From the NCBI GenBank assembly GCA_037481695.1, contig JBBFLE010000012.1, forward strand, positions 59,203 to 123,202: 64,000 bases of DNA, read 5' to 3'. The notes beneath the pieces were generated by a model. That model did no database searches. It was not told where the DNA came from and saw nothing but the letters and a program-made list of their open reading frames with translations. Of this stretch, positions 53,488-62,608 are shown piece after piece. Origin of the DNA: a bacterium. GTDB taxonomy: Bacteria; Desulfobacterota; Desulfocorpusculales; Desulfocorpusculum. Positions within the stretch are counted from its first letter, which is position 1; every line of letters begins with the position of its first letter. A program made the translations under genes and the position numbers.

Positions 53488-54623
53488 GCGGCCAGTTGAA
53501 CCGGGCCGATATTTTGAGCCAGGTCAGGCGGGTTGTTGTAAAGGTAGGCAGCGCCGTGCTTACCTCAGGCCATGGTGGGCTGGATGAGCAACGAATCCAG
53601 AACATGTGCGACGATCTCTCCAGAGCCCTTGGCAAGGGCTACCAACTGGTGCTAGTCAGCTCTGGGGCCATTGCTGCAGGTACACGCAAGATAGGACTTC
53701 GGAAAAAGCCCAAGAGTATTCCTGAAAAACAGGCTGCGGCTGCAGTGGGCCAGGCCAGGCTCATGTGGATGTACGAGAAGTGCTTTGCAAGGACAGGCCG
53801 AAAGGTGGCCCAAATTCTGCTCACCAGGGAAGACCTGGCAGATCGCAGAAGATTTCTCAATGCCAGAAACACCCTCTTCACCCTCATACGTTGGGGCATC
53901 CTTCCCATCATCAACGAGAATGACACGGTTGTGACAGAGGAAATCCAGTTTGGGGATAACGACTGCCTTTCGGCCCTGGTGACCAATCTTGTGCAGGCTG
54001 AACTCCTGATAATTCTGACTGATACTGACGGAGTCTTTGACAAGGATCCCAAGCTACACCCCGAGGCCCATCGCATTGCCGTGGTGCAGGATGTGGACGA
54101 GAGAATATTCTCCATGGTGGAACTAACCACCAGCGAGGTAGGAACAGGAGGAATGATCTCCAAGCTTCAAGCTTCCAGGACTGCTTCTGTGTACGGAGTG
54201 CCTACTGTGATCACCAGCGGAAGCAGGGAAAGAGTCTTGGAGAGAGTACTGGCGGGAGAGGAGCTGGGGACCCTGGTACTTCCTCGCGAGAATCGGATAA
54301 ATAGCTGGAAGCATTGGATAGCTTACTCCAGGACCGTTTGTGGGGCATTGGTGGTGGATCAGGGAGCACGCAAGGCAGTGGTGGAGAGAGGAAAGAGCTT
54401 GCTTCCATCGGGCATCAGGGAGGTCAGAGGGAACTTCGGCTCGGGAGACTCGGTGAGCTGCCTGGGGGAGGACGGAGCGGAATTTGCAAGGGGCCTTGTA
54501 AATTACAGCTCAGAAGAGCTACGTAGAATTCAAGGGCACAAGAGTTCAGAAATAGAGTCCATTCTGGGCTACAGGTACTTTGACGAGGTCATCCACAGGG
54601 ACGATTTGGTTGTGTTGTGTTGA
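53484..54623 (+). CDS. proB: Glutamate 5-kinase
   Basis: A 379-residue proline-pathway kinase. The amino-acid kinase domain has [44 protein letters not shown] and [14 protein letters not shown]-terminal PUA domain (about residues 285-370) includes [24 protein letters not shown] start overlaps the obgE stop, implying coupling; proA follows 23 bases later. Confidence 0.96.
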   Translation: MSGQLNRADILSQVRRVVVKVGSAVLTSGHGGLDEQRIQNMCDDLSRALGKGYQLVLVSSGAIAAGTRKIGLRKKPKSIPEKQAAAAVGQARLMWMYEKCFARTGRKVAQILLTREDLADRRRFLNARNTLFTLIRWGILPIINENDTVVTEEIQFGDNDCLSALVTNLVQAELLIILTDTDGVFDKDPKLHPEAHRIAVVQDVDERIFSMVELTTSEVGTGGMISKLQASRTASVYGVPTVITSGSRERVLERVLAGEELGTLVLPRENRINSWKHWIAYSRTVCGALVVDQGARKAVVERGKSLLPSGIREVRGNFGSGDSVSCLGEDGAEFARGLVNYSSEELRRIQGHKSSEIESILGYRYFDEVIHRDDLVVLC

Positions 54624-54646
54624 GGCCAGGTGGGGAGGTTTTTCAC

Positions 54647-55891
54647 ATGAACGTCAGGGAAGTGGCTTTGCAGGCCAAAGAGGCAGCCAGGACTTTGGCC
54701 AAGATCTCCTCGGATCGCAAGGAGCGAGCCCTCAGGCTCATGGCCCAGAGGCTGGAAGACCAATCCAGCGAGCTACTGGAGCAGAACCGCTTGGACTTGG
54801 AAGAGGCCAAAAGCTCTGGTTTGTCGGGTCCCATGTTGGACAGGCTGACTCTCACACAGGCCAGGATCTCGGAGATGGCCCAGGGGATCAGGGAGGTGGC
54901 CGGGTTGCCAGATCCGGTGGGCCAGGTGGTGCGCATGTGGAGGAGGCCCAACGGGCTTCTGGTGGGACGCATGAGAATTCCTCTGGGTGTTGTGGGAATC
55001 ATTTACGAGGCCAGGCCCAATGTGACAGCAGATGCGGCTGCTCTTTGCATCAAATCTGGCAATGGTGTGGTCCTGAGGGGGGGCTCGGAAGCCTTTCGTT
55101 CCAACCAGGCCATAGTAAAGATCCTGCAGCAGGCTCTGGGAGAACAGGGCTTGCCCCAGGGGGCAATAGGAATGATTCCAACCACCCACAGAAGCGCGAT
55201 CAAAGAGATGCTCCAGTTGGAGGGTATCATAGATGTTATCATCCCCAGGGGAGGAGAAGAGCTGATAAGGGCTGTTGTATCCGAATCCAGGATCCCTGTC
55301 ATAAAACATTACAAGGGGGTCTGCCATGTGTTTGTGGACGAGTCCGCAGACCTGCAAATGGCCGAAAATATCTGTCTAAACGCCAAGCTACATAGACCGG
55401 CTGTCTGTAACGCCATGGAAACCCTTCTGGTTCATGAGAAGATATCCCAGGAGTTCTTGCCCAGGATAGGGGCCAAGCTCATGGACAGGGGGGTGGAATT
55501 GCGAGGTTGCAGTAGAACAAGGCAGATTCTTCCGGCTGCCAAGCCAGCTACCGAGGAGGACTGGTACGCTGAGTACAATGACCTGATCCTGGCCGTTCGT
55601 GTTGTACAAGGGCTGCAGCAAGCCATGGATCACATAGCAAAATATGGTTCGGACCACACCGAATCCATCGTGACCAGAGACTACAACAATGCCCAACGCT
55701 TTCTCCAGGAGGTGCAGTCATCCGTGGTATTGGTCAATGCCTCAACCCGTTTCAGCGACGGTTACCAGCTGGGACTGGGGGCCGAGATAGGCATAAGCAC
55801 CACAAGGCTCCACGCATACGGCCCCATGGGCGTGGAGGAGTTGACTACCACCAAGTTCGTGGTCTACGGCGACGGGCAGGTACGGGAATAG
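54647..55891 (+). CDS. proA: Glutamate-5-semialdehyde dehydrogenase (gamma-glutamyl phosphate reductase)
   Basis: A 414-residue aldehyde-dehydrogenase-fold enzyme. It has [38 protein letters not shown], catalytic cysteine in [30 protein letters not shown] and [17 protein letters not shown]. It reduces gamma-glutamyl phosphate from ProB. GGGGAGG precedes the ATG at 54647. Its stop lies one base before the nadD GTG. Confidence 0.97.
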   Translation: MNVREVALQAKEAARTLAKISSDRKERALRLMAQRLEDQSSELLEQNRLDLEEAKSSGLSGPMLDRLTLTQARISEMAQGIREVAGLPDPVGQVVRMWRRPNGLLVGRMRIPLGVVGIIYEARPNVTADAAALCIKSGNGVVLRGGSEAFRSNQAIVKILQQALGEQGLPQGAIGMIPTTHRSAIKEMLQLEGIIDVIIPRGGEELIRAVVSESRIPVIKHYKGVCHVFVDESADLQMAENICLNAKLHRPAVCNAMETLLVHEKISQEFLPRIGAKLMDRGVELRGCSRTRQILPAAKPATEEDWYAEYNDLILAVRVVQGLQQAMDHIAKYGSDHTESIVTRDYNNAQRFLQEVQSSVVLVNASTRFSDGYQLGLGAEIGISTTRLHAYGPMGVEELTTTKFVVYGDGQVRE

Positions 55892-55892
55892 G

Positions 55893-56576
55893 GTGCGAAT
55901 AGGGGTTTTTGGCGGAACCTTTGACCCGATTCACTACGGCCATCTGAGGCTGGCCGAAGAGGCCCGGGAATCTTTTTGCCTGGAGATGATCCTGTTCATC
56001 CCGGCTTCTGTGCCACCACACAAGACCCACAAGAAGGTCTCCCACATAGAGCACAGATTGGAGATGGTGAGAAGGGCAGTGGCTGGGAATCCAGCATTCC
56101 AGGTATCGGACCTGGAATGCAGCCGACCTGGAGTCTCTTACTCGGTGGAGACCCTTCGTTTGATGCAGCAGCTGCAGGGTCCTGAGGTGGAAATGTTTTT
56201 CCTGGCTGGCTTGGATGCTTTTCTGAATATTCACACGTGGAAGGCCTTTCCGGAGCTCTTTGAAATGAGCAACTGGATTGTGCTGGGAAGAGCCGGTTTC
56301 AGACCTTCTGGGAAAAGAGCATTGCCAGCCAAGCTGAGGAGCATTTTTCGCTATGATCCCAAGGAGCGTGCCTGGGTTCACCCCAGTGGGCACAGGGTTT
56401 TCTTCAGGGGCTTCCGATCTCTGGATGTTTCAGGCACTGAAATCAGAGCCCTTCTAAGATCCGGGCGTTCCATAAGATATCTTGTGCCAGAGGAGGTGGC
56501 CGGATACATAGCCCTGCACCGCCTTTATGCAGTGGAAGCCGGTGCAAAGACCAAGGAGCCGGGGCATGGCCCGTGA
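55893..56576 (+). CDS. nadD: Nicotinate-nucleotide adenylyltransferase
   Basis: A 227-residue nucleotidyltransferase in NAD synthesis. IGVFGGTFDPIHYGHLRL holds the HxGH motif, FLAGLDAFLNIHTWK follows, and SGTEIRALLRSGRSIRYLVP contains the ISxTxxR-type motif. GTG start; its end overlaps rsfS by 11 bases. Gene order proA-nadD-rsfS is common in this lineage. Confidence 0.95.
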   Translation: MRIGVFGGTFDPIHYGHLRLAEEARESFCLEMILFIPASVPPHKTHKKVSHIEHRLEMVRRAVAGNPAFQVSDLECSRPGVSYSVETLRLMQQLQGPEVEMFFLAGLDAFLNIHTWKAFPELFEMSNWIVLGRAGFRPSGKRALPAKLRSIFRYDPKERAWVHPSGHRVFFRGFRSLDVSGTEIRALLRSGRSIRYLVPEEVAGYIALHRLYAVEAGAKTKEPGHGP

Positions 56577-56988
56577 GCAAAGCCGCAATATTGTAAAGAA
56601 GGAGGGGACCTCGGAAGAGAAATCCCTGCTCATCGCCAGGTTTATGCAGGCCAAGAAAGCCCAGAACATTCTCATATTGGACCTCAGGCAGGTTGCTTCA
56701 TTCACAGACTATTTTGTGATTTGCACAGGCAGATCCGACAGGCAGGTACAGGCCATAGCAGAACACCTGGAGCGAGAACTCAAGGGCCTGAAGTGGAAAC
56801 CCACGGCTGTTGAAGGCCTGGGTGTGGCGCGATGGGTTCTGATGGATTTCGGAGACGTCATAGTGCACATCTTCCAGAAACAGATAAGAGAATTCTACGA
56901 CTTGGAAGGCCTTTGGTCAGATGCCCCCAGGCTTGAGTTTCCTGAAGACACAGAGTCCATGGATACGGAAGTGGAAGAAGACTTTTAG
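56566..56988 (+). CDS. rsfS: Ribosomal silencing factor RsfS
   Basis: A 140-residue protein of the Iojap/RsfS family, which binds L14 and blocks subunit joining. The core reads ILDLRQVASFTDYFVICTGRS, then VEGLGVARWVLMDFGDVIVHIF and REFYDLEGLWSDAPRL. Ends with an acidic tail. The ATG after GGAGCC overlaps nadD, indicating coupling. Confidence 0.95.
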   Translation: MAREQSRNIVKKEGTSEEKSLLIARFMQAKKAQNILILDLRQVASFTDYFVICTGRSDRQVQAIAEHLERELKGLKWKPTAVEGLGVARWVLMDFGDVIVHIFQKQIREFYDLEGLWSDAPRLEFPEDTESMDTEVEEDF

Positions 56989-57469
56989 GACTTTTTCTTC
57001 TCACCCAAGCCCGCACCATGGCCTGGGACCAGTCAAGCAGGGGGCCGAGTCCCCAACCAACAGGTACATTATTCCATTTTCAGGCCAAGACCAGGCAAGG
57101 AACCCATGGGAAAAAAACAGGCTGCATTTGAGCCCCAATCGGTCTAGCCCATAAGATCCTGAAATCAGCCCTCAATCATTTACTTATCATGAACACTGCA
57201 GGCTAGAAACGATGTGGGGCTTCCTTTAAACTTGATCCGTAACCAAGGAAGATGGCCGTGCTCATCGGGGGGCAACAGACTCGCAGGTATCACCCAGCAG
57301 TAGCCAGGCATGTGTTGAGGTTTTCCGGTCAGGTTCTTTTTGGGAGCAAAGGGGAAATCTCTTTGTTTTCAGGCCAAGAGCCCCAGTGGCTTGGGAAGGT
57401 CATCAGCTGCCCATTGCCTGTGGGTTATGCGTGTAGAAGGATTCCTTGGGAATTTGGAACAGGCAAGAA
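56989..57469. other. Intergenic region between rsfS and comF, with repeat copy A
   Basis: This stretch of 481 bases carries one dispersed repeat (57075-57160) and a second partial similarity (TTTTCAGGCCAAGA near 57367). The open frame 57252-57473 has no family-like sequence. The comF promoter is presumably here. Confidence 0.5.
57075..57160. repeat. Dispersed intergenic repeat, copy A
   Basis: CATTTTCAGGCCAAGACCAG, AAGGAACCCATGGGAAAA and ACAGGCTGCATTTGAGCCC, then AATCGGT. The first half matches copy B nearly base for base and the second half matches copies E and F. It lies between rsfS and comF. Confidence 0.75.
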
Positions 57470-58240
57470 ATGAATCTGGCTGAGCATCTAGGTGGCTTGC
57501 TGAGTTCTTTGGTGGAGCTGGTTTTCCCCCCTGTATGCGTTCTTTGTGAGGGGGACATGAAGCCTTGCCAGGAGGAATCCCACAAGCTCCTGCTTTGGAG
57601 GGGCCATGGTATCTGTGGGAGTTGTTTCAAGGAAATATCATGGCTGGTTCCTCCTTTTTGTCCGAGTTGTGCTTTGCCTATTCATTCCTCGGCCGTTTCA
57701 TCTCACTTTTGCGGGGAATGCATGGCGGATCCGCCCCCTTTTCAGTGGGCTCGAGCCCTGGTGGTTTACGACCAGGAGATCTTCCCTCTTTTGCACAAGA
57801 TGAAATACGGTCGTGACAGTTCCCTGGCCTGTTTCATGGGTTGGCTGCTGGCTGTGAATCTAAAAGAGGAATTGGAGTGCCTGGATCTGCATCTGGTAGT
57901 TCCCATTCCATTGCATCCGAGTCGCTTGAGACAAAGGGGGTTCAATCAGGCTGCTGTCATGGGAAGGGCGATTGCCAAGAGTTTGGGAGTGCCCATGGGA
58001 CTGGGGCTCTTGAACCGGCACAGATATACCCCACCTCAGGTGGGTCTCAGCAAGATGGAGAGGCGGAAAAATGTAAGAGGGGCTTTTTCGGTAAAAGGGA
58101 AAAACCGGTTGAAAGGAAAAAGAATCCTGCTTGTGGATGATGTTTACACAACAGGAGCCACTCTTAGGGAAGCTTCCAGGGAGCTACTCAAAAACGGTGC
58201 GGATCAGGTGTACGTGATGAGCTTTGCCAGGGTGCTTTGA
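57470..58240 (+). CDS. ComF family phosphoribosyltransferase-like protein
   Basis: A 256-residue protein. An N-terminal zinc region has cysteines in PPVCVLCEGD, HGICGSCF, FCPSCALPI and FCGEC. A type I phosphoribosyltransferase domain follows, with PIPLHPSRLRQRGFNQA and the PRPP loop ILLVDDVYTTGATLREA. ComF homologues assist DNA uptake or recombination; the biochemical activity is uncertain. The ATG at 57470 is preferred over a TTG eight codons upstream. Confidence 0.9.
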   Translation: MNLAEHLGGLLSSLVELVFPPVCVLCEGDMKPCQEESHKLLLWRGHGICGSCFKEISWLVPPFCPSCALPIHSSAVSSHFCGECMADPPPFQWARALVVYDQEIFPLLHKMKYGRDSSLACFMGWLLAVNLKEELECLDLHLVVPIPLHPSRLRQRGFNQAAVMGRAIAKSLGVPMGLGLLNRHRYTPPQVGLSKMERRKNVRGAFSVKGKNRLKGKRILLVDDVYTTGATLREASRELLKNGADQVYVMSFARVL

Positions 58241-58915
58241 ACCCAGGGCCAGGAGGCCCTTTTGCAAACTAGCCTTAAATATTAATGAAAATGGAATCTG
58301 TGGGTGCGATTTTCACAGGCAGTGGATCAGGCGGTGATTCCTTGGGCATATCCCAAGTGATTGGATTTGCCCTTGATGAGAGCATGATTTCTCTTGGGGG
58401 CAGGAGCGGGTTTCAAGCAAAGAGAAGCTCATGGTTTATCCCTGATTCCAGAGGCCTTGTTGAAGAGCCAGGGTGGGGTTTTGACCAAGGTGGGTGAGTT
58501 TGTTGGGCCTGGGTTGTGCTATGGCCTGTAACATGTTATTTTGCTTTGAAATTTGAGCCTGGAGCCAGACACGGTGCAAAATCGGTCCCTAGGGGCTAAG
58601 CCAATGATATTGTGAAGTGAATACCTCATTGAAGAGAAAAGCTAAGGGGTGTCTTTATCTTGGAGAAGGGTTTGACCGCCATGACCCAGATGTTTGGGGG
58701 GGCTCTTGTAACACCGGCCCAGATCGTTTTCCCAAGGCCCATCAGGTAGAAGGTTAAGCCCTTGGTACCTTTACCCGGTTTAAGATCTGGGAGCGACTCC
58801 ATAGGGGAAACCAGGCTGCATTTCAGAAGCAATGGGTTCATACCAGCACATGGTGAAGGTGGCCTGTATCATTTAGTGATCCTCAACAATGGGGGCTAGA
58901 GGCTAGGGAGGTTTG
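58241..58915. other. Intergenic region between comF and the ParA-like gene, with repeat copy E
   Basis: In 675 bases I see no convincing gene: the open frames at 58285 and on the minus strand at 58626-58841 lack family-like sequence and ribosome sites. It holds dispersed repeat copy E at its right end. Confidence 0.5.
58770..58868. repeat. Dispersed intergenic repeat, copy E
   Basis: TTTACCC, then AGATCTGGG, GGAAACCAGGCTGCATTT, ATGGGTTCAT and ATGGTGAAGGT, then GCCTG. It aligns over its length with copy F and lies 47 bases upstream of the ParA-like gene. Confidence 0.75.
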
Positions 58916-59848
58916 ATGGGAGATTCTCGAAAGGGCCCAAAGGCTGTATGGGCTGTGGGTGGGGGCAAGGGGGGTACAGGAAAGACCCTTATTGCCAGCA
59001 ACATAGCCATATCTCTTGCCAAGAGGGGTCAAAGAGTTCTTCTGGTGGATGCCGATGTAGGTGGAGCTAACCTGCACACTTGCCTGGGGATTGAGAGACC
59101 CAGGTACACTCTAGGGGCTTTCTTCCAGGGAAACCACGGCGACCTGAGCGACTTCATGGAAGAAACCGGGGTGGCCAATCTTCTCCTGGTAAGTGGCACC
59201 CTGGACTATCCCATCAGGGGCCCCAAGGTGAGGGATATGAACAGGCTGCGCAATGCCCTTAGGCGCGCGCAGGTGGACTATGTGATTCTTGACATAGGTT
59301 CAGGAAGCGCTCAGACAACCATGGAACTTTTCCTGATGGCCAGCCTCGGGCTCTACGTAATAGTCCCAGAGCCCACCTCCATAGAGAACACCTATAGATT
59401 CCTCAAAGAGGCCCTTTATTGGACCCTGGTCAGAAGCACCAGAAAACGCACCGTGAAAAGTGCTCTCAACAAGGCCTTTCATGTGGGCAAGGTAGAGGAT
59501 TTTCAACCTGTTCCGGAACTCCTGAGACAATTGAGCCGCACAGAGCCCCTTGTGAGCCGGATTCTGAAATCCAGTTTGGAAAGTTTTCAGGTGAGGCTGG
59601 TGTTGAACCAGGTGCGCCGGTATGAGGATGTAGAGGTGGGATTCTCGGTAAGGAGCGCAGTGCACAAATATTTCGGTCTGCGGGTGGACTACAGCGGGTA
59701 CATAAACTTCGACGAGAGGGTCATCCAGTGTGTTCGTTCCCGGCAGTCTCTCTTGCAGAGTTTTCCGGAATCCAACGCTGCCAAGTGTATAGAAAACCTG
59801 ACTCAGAGACTCCTTAGCCAGGGCCAGCTTGCCTTTGATTTCTTTTGA
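58916..59848 (+). CDS. MinD/ParA-family ATPase (FlhG-like)
   Basis: A 310-residue deviant Walker A ATPase. AVGGGKGGTGKTLIASNIAISLAKRG is followed by VLLVDADVGGANLHTCLG (Walker A'), then DYVILDIGSGSAQTT (switch) and IVPEPTSIENTYRFLKEAL. The C terminus has VRLVLNQVRRYEDVEVGFSVRS, as in FlhG/MinD-type proteins. It probably positions a polar or envelope structure. GGGAGG four bases before the ATG is chosen over TTG 58913. The J/HTH gene starts 17 bases later, so the two likely work together. Confidence 0.88.
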   Translation: MGDSRKGPKAVWAVGGGKGGTGKTLIASNIAISLAKRGQRVLLVDADVGGANLHTCLGIERPRYTLGAFFQGNHGDLSDFMEETGVANLLLVSGTLDYPIRGPKVRDMNRLRNALRRAQVDYVILDIGSGSAQTTMELFLMASLGLYVIVPEPTSIENTYRFLKEALYWTLVRSTRKRTVKSALNKAFHVGKVEDFQPVPELLRQLSRTEPLVSRILKSSLESFQVRLVLNQVRRYEDVEVGFSVRSAVHKYFGLRVDYSGYINFDERVIQCVRSRQSLLQSFPESNAAKCIENLTQRLLSQGQLAFDFF

Positions 59849-59865
59849 CACGAGGCCGTAATCCC

Positions 59866-60531
59866 ATGATAGAACTTGGCACACTGAATCCTTACGAGGT
59901 CTTGGACGTGGATCCAAGGGCCACGGTGGCCGAGATAAAAAGGGCTTTCCAGATAGCCCTGAAGACCTATGGACCAGGCCACATGGCCACAGCAGGGCTT
60001 TTCACAGAGGAGCAGCGAGAGGAAATCCTGAGCAAGGTCCACGAGGCCTATAACGTGCTGATGGATCCCGAGCGCCGGGGCCACTGGGACGAAATTCTGA
60101 GGCAAAAGGGGCTCTACCCCCTCGAGGCTGAGCAGCAGCACGGGGTCTCGGCCCCAGATGTGGCAGTACCCATTCCACCCAAGCCCAAGGGCCTGGAAGC
60201 CCAGTCTCAGGAAGATCCCAAGGTGAGGCAAGAGAGAGAACAGCGGGTCAGGGAGCTTTTGGCCGAAGCACAACACAAGGGGGAGTGGACAGGGGCCTTG
60301 CTGCGTCAAGTGCGCGAGGTGCGCTCCATGACTCTGGATGAAATAGCTCAGAAAACCAAGATTGGAAGAGGACATCTCAGATCCATCGAGGAGGACTCCT
60401 ATGAGTTTCTGCCTCCTGACGTTTACGTGAAAGGTTTCATAACCCAGATAGCCAAGGTTCTGGGGCTGGATCCGGGTGTAGTGGCTCCTAGGATAATGGA
60501 TCGGATTCGAAAGATCAGGGGGCCTCGTTAA
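59866..60531 (+). CDS. Degenerate J-domain plus RodZ-type helix-turn-helix protein
   Basis: A 221-residue protein. An N-terminal J-like domain (about residues 6-75: NPYEVLDVDPRATVAEIKRAF, then AYNVLMDPERRGHWDEIL) lacks HPD; the loop reads YGPGHM. A charged linker follows. A RodZ/HTH_25-type domain (about 145-210) has MTLDEIAQKTKIGRGHLRSIE and VYVKGFITQIAKVLGLDP. No transmembrane segment is seen, unlike RodZ. Without HPD it should not stimulate Hsp70. The pairing with a ParA-like ATPase suggests a localisation or adaptor role. TTG at 59845 is an alternative start. Confidence 0.83.
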   Translation: MIELGTLNPYEVLDVDPRATVAEIKRAFQIALKTYGPGHMATAGLFTEEQREEILSKVHEAYNVLMDPERRGHWDEILRQKGLYPLEAEQQHGVSAPDVAVPIPPKPKGLEAQSQEDPKVRQEREQRVRELLAEAQHKGEWTGALLRQVREVRSMTLDEIAQKTKIGRGHLRSIEEDSYEFLPPDVYVKGFITQIAKVLGLDPGVVAPRIMDRIRKIRGPR

Positions 60532-60598
60532 GAAAGGAGATGGAGCTGCTGTTGAAGTGCTAAGAGTTCTCTAAGAGACGGGAAAGGAGAGATCCAGC

Positions 60599-61165
60599 AT
60601 GTTCGATGCTTACCCCAAGCTGGTGGTGCTCAAGGATGGGACTTCGGTGTTGCTGCGGCCCATGGTCTTGTCAGACGAGCCTGGCCTGAACGATTTCTTT
60701 TCCCGTATCCCGGAAAAGGAGAGATGGTTCAGGCGGGAAAACGTGTCCGATCCCCAGGTCATAAAGAGTTGGTTTCAGCAGATGGACTACCAGAGGGTTC
60801 TCCCCATGGTGGCCGTGAGGGAATCCGATGGACTCATCGTGGCCAACCTGAGCCTCCACAGGCGCTCCTGGGGTTGTTTGAGCCATGTGGGACATATCCG
60901 CATCATGGTGGACCCCATGTACAGGGGTCAGAGACTTGGGACCTGGATGATCCTGGATCTGGTGAAACTGGCCATGGGCATGGGGGTGGAGAAACTGGTG
61001 GCTGAATTTGTGGCAGGGGTCGAGGATGCTGCCATGAGGGGTGTGCAGAAGCTGGATTTCTTCAAGGCGGCTGTTTTGGAGGACTATGTGAAGGACCCTG
61101 AGGGGGGTTACCATGACCTGGTCATAATGGTGAAAAACCTGCACAGGGACTGGAGCGATTTCTGA
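60599..61165 (+). CDS. GNAT-family N-acetyltransferase
   Basis: A 188-residue acetyltransferase. The N-terminal LVVLKDGTSVLLRPMVLSDEPGLNDFFSRIPEKERWFRRE resembles the GNAT domain found in protein acetyltransferases of the Pat type. GHIRIMVDPMYRGQRLGTWMILDL holds the acetyl-CoA motif. The stop overlaps the acuA ATG (TGATG), so the two are coupled. A protein-lysine acetyltransferase role is plausible but not proven. Confidence 0.85.
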   Translation: MFDAYPKLVVLKDGTSVLLRPMVLSDEPGLNDFFSRIPEKERWFRRENVSDPQVIKSWFQQMDYQRVLPMVAVRESDGLIVANLSLHRRSWGCLSHVGHIRIMVDPMYRGQRLGTWMILDLVKLAMGMGVEKLVAEFVAGVEDAAMRGVQKLDFFKAAVLEDYVKDPEGGYHDLVIMVKNLHRDWSDF

Positions 61166-61809
61166 TGGGCCCTGATCCCAGGCAGACCCGAGAGCTCAGG
61201 GTAAGGACCCCCAGGGGAGAGTTGCTTTTCAGGTCCCTTTGCCAGCCTGGTTCTTTCCTCGGCTTGAGACTGGACTGCGGGCTTGGGAATTTCCCTCATT
61301 ATTCTTCCATGATACAGAAGTTGGAGATGTTTGAATGCATAGCCTCAGGGGAGGATGGCAACGTGCTCTTGACCCTGGCCAATGGGAATAATGTGGTGGC
61401 ATATGCCTGCTGCTACTATCCCTCTGCAGGTGAAAGGTGGGCTGCTCTGGGAAAACTCATGTACGAGATGGGAGCCATTGAGGTAAGCCGAAATTGGAGA
61501 AACCTAGGTATTGCACAAATATTGGTGCGCATGGCCATGGACAGAGATTTTTACGAGGACAAGATAGCCTACATGAACGGCTTTTCCTGGCACTGGGATC
61601 TGGAAGGCACGGGCTACACTCTGGCTCAGTATCGTCAGATGATGATCAACCTTATGAAACCGTACGGTTTCAAGGAATACCCGACCAATGAGCCCAACAT
61701 AGCCATCAGGGAGGAGAATGTTTTTCTGGCCAGAATAGGATCAAGAGTCTCACAGCGAGATGTCCTGCGTTTCAGGAAACTGCTGTTTGGAATTGTGGAC
61801 AAGAACTGA
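61165..61809 (+). CDS. acuA: AcuA-like protein acetyltransferase
   Basis: A 214-residue GNAT-related protein matching the Bacillus AcuA pattern: ERWAALGKLMYEMGAIEVSRNWRNLGIAQILV (acetyl-CoA site), then SWHWDLEGTGYTLAQYRQMM and NVFLARIGSRVSQRDVLRFRKLLF. In Bacillus AcuA acetylates and inactivates AMP-forming acetyl-CoA synthetase. No acs, acuB or acuC is in the window. Overlap with the upstream GNAT gene implies one transcript. Naming is by recalled similarity. Confidence 0.85.
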   Translation: MGPDPRQTRELRVRTPRGELLFRSLCQPGSFLGLRLDCGLGNFPHYSSMIQKLEMFECIASGEDGNVLLTLANGNNVVAYACCYYPSAGERWAALGKLMYEMGAIEVSRNWRNLGIAQILVRMAMDRDFYEDKIAYMNGFSWHWDLEGTGYTLAQYRQMMINLMKPYGFKEYPTNEPNIAIREENVFLARIGSRVSQRDVLRFRKLLFGIVDKN

Positions 61810-61933
61810 CTCAACATGGATCATGGAGCAACTAGTTAAAACGCATGCCTCGTTGGGCAAAGGAGTTTTTTATGGTGTGGATTATTCCAAAGGATGGGTG
61901 GCCTGGGGGTTAGGTCTCCAAGAGCTTAGCACC

Positions 61934-62017
61934 TTTACCCATTTTCAGATCTAGACAGAAACCAGGCTGCATTTGAACTTAATTGGTTCATGTAAGGATA
62001 TTGTGAAGGTATCCTTA
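61934..62017. repeat. Dispersed intergenic repeat, copy F
   Basis: TTTACCCATTTTCAGATCTAG, GAAACCAGGCTGCATTTGAA and TTGGTTCATGTAAGGATATT, then GTGAAGGT and ATCCTTA. It is the best-preserved full-length copy, in the convergent gap between acuA and the DUF3106 gene. Confidence 0.75.
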
Positions 62018-62031
62018 GCTTCAGCACCGGA

Positions 62032-62577
62032 TCAGCGTCCCATAAATCTCTGTCTAATCTCCTCTCTTTCCTGAGGGCTCAACTTATCTGGATTCCTCAG
62101 CTTCTGGCGATAGCGCAACTTTTCTTCCTGGGGAAGGCTTCTCCACTGTTCAAATCGTTTTCGATAGAGGTCCTGATCTTGAGGAGGAAGGCTCTTCCAC
62201 CTCTGCCATCTTTCCCTTAGGTCTTCTCTTTTTTCTGGCGGCAGGGAGCGGAATTGCTGGAGCCTTTGATGGAGCCTCTCCCTCTCCTCTGGGGTAAGTC
62301 TCTTGGGAGTCTCATAAGGGACCTTGTTTCTCTCCAGGGGTGGGGGTGGAAGCCTTCGTTCCCCTGTAGGGGGCGGTTTTAGTCTTCGAAGTGGATCTTG
62401 ATCTGAGCTTCTCTCAGAGGCAATGGGCCCCTGGGGCCCAGTGGTTTGAGCAAAAACTTCTGGCAATGGGCCGAATCCAAGCAAAAGCATTACACAGCCC
62501 CCAATTCCGAGGAGCAGTTTCAAGAAAGCTCTTGCTCCCTTTGATGCCCCTGGCTCTATTCTGCCCATTTTCTTCAC
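62032..62577 (-). CDS. DUF3106 domain-containing exported protein
   Basis: A 181-residue protein. A signal peptide or anchor spans about residues 18-44. The DUF3106 region has three near-repeats of F-x-x-W/F-R-S-L-P-P-E-x-R, e.g. FRSLPPEKREDLRERWQRWK, LPPQDQDLYRKRFEQWRSL, LPQEEKLRYRQKL. The pattern recalls periplasmic CpxP/Spy-like helical proteins, but function is unknown. GTG start has GGAGG nine bases upstream. Third gene of the sigma/anti-sigma operon, so probably an envelope-stress output. Confidence 0.87.
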   Translation of the reverse strand: MKKMGRIEPGASKGARAFLKLLLGIGGCVMLLLGFGPLPEVFAQTTGPQGPIASERSSDQDPLRRLKPPPTGERRLPPPPLERNKVPYETPKRLTPEERERLHQRLQQFRSLPPEKREDLRERWQRWKSLPPQDQDLYRKRFEQWRSLPQEEKLRYRQKLRNPDKLSPQEREEIRQRFMGR

Positions 62578-62608
62578 TGCCTGACTCCTCCCAAAAACAC
62601 GGGCCTTC

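Noticed and set aside
57252..57473. Small open frame before comF
   Set aside because: It overlaps the comF start region, lacks a ribosome site and has no recognised features.
58285..58497. Small open frame of 70 codons after comF
   Set aside because: No ribosome site and no recognisable sequence; it lies in the repeat-bearing gap.
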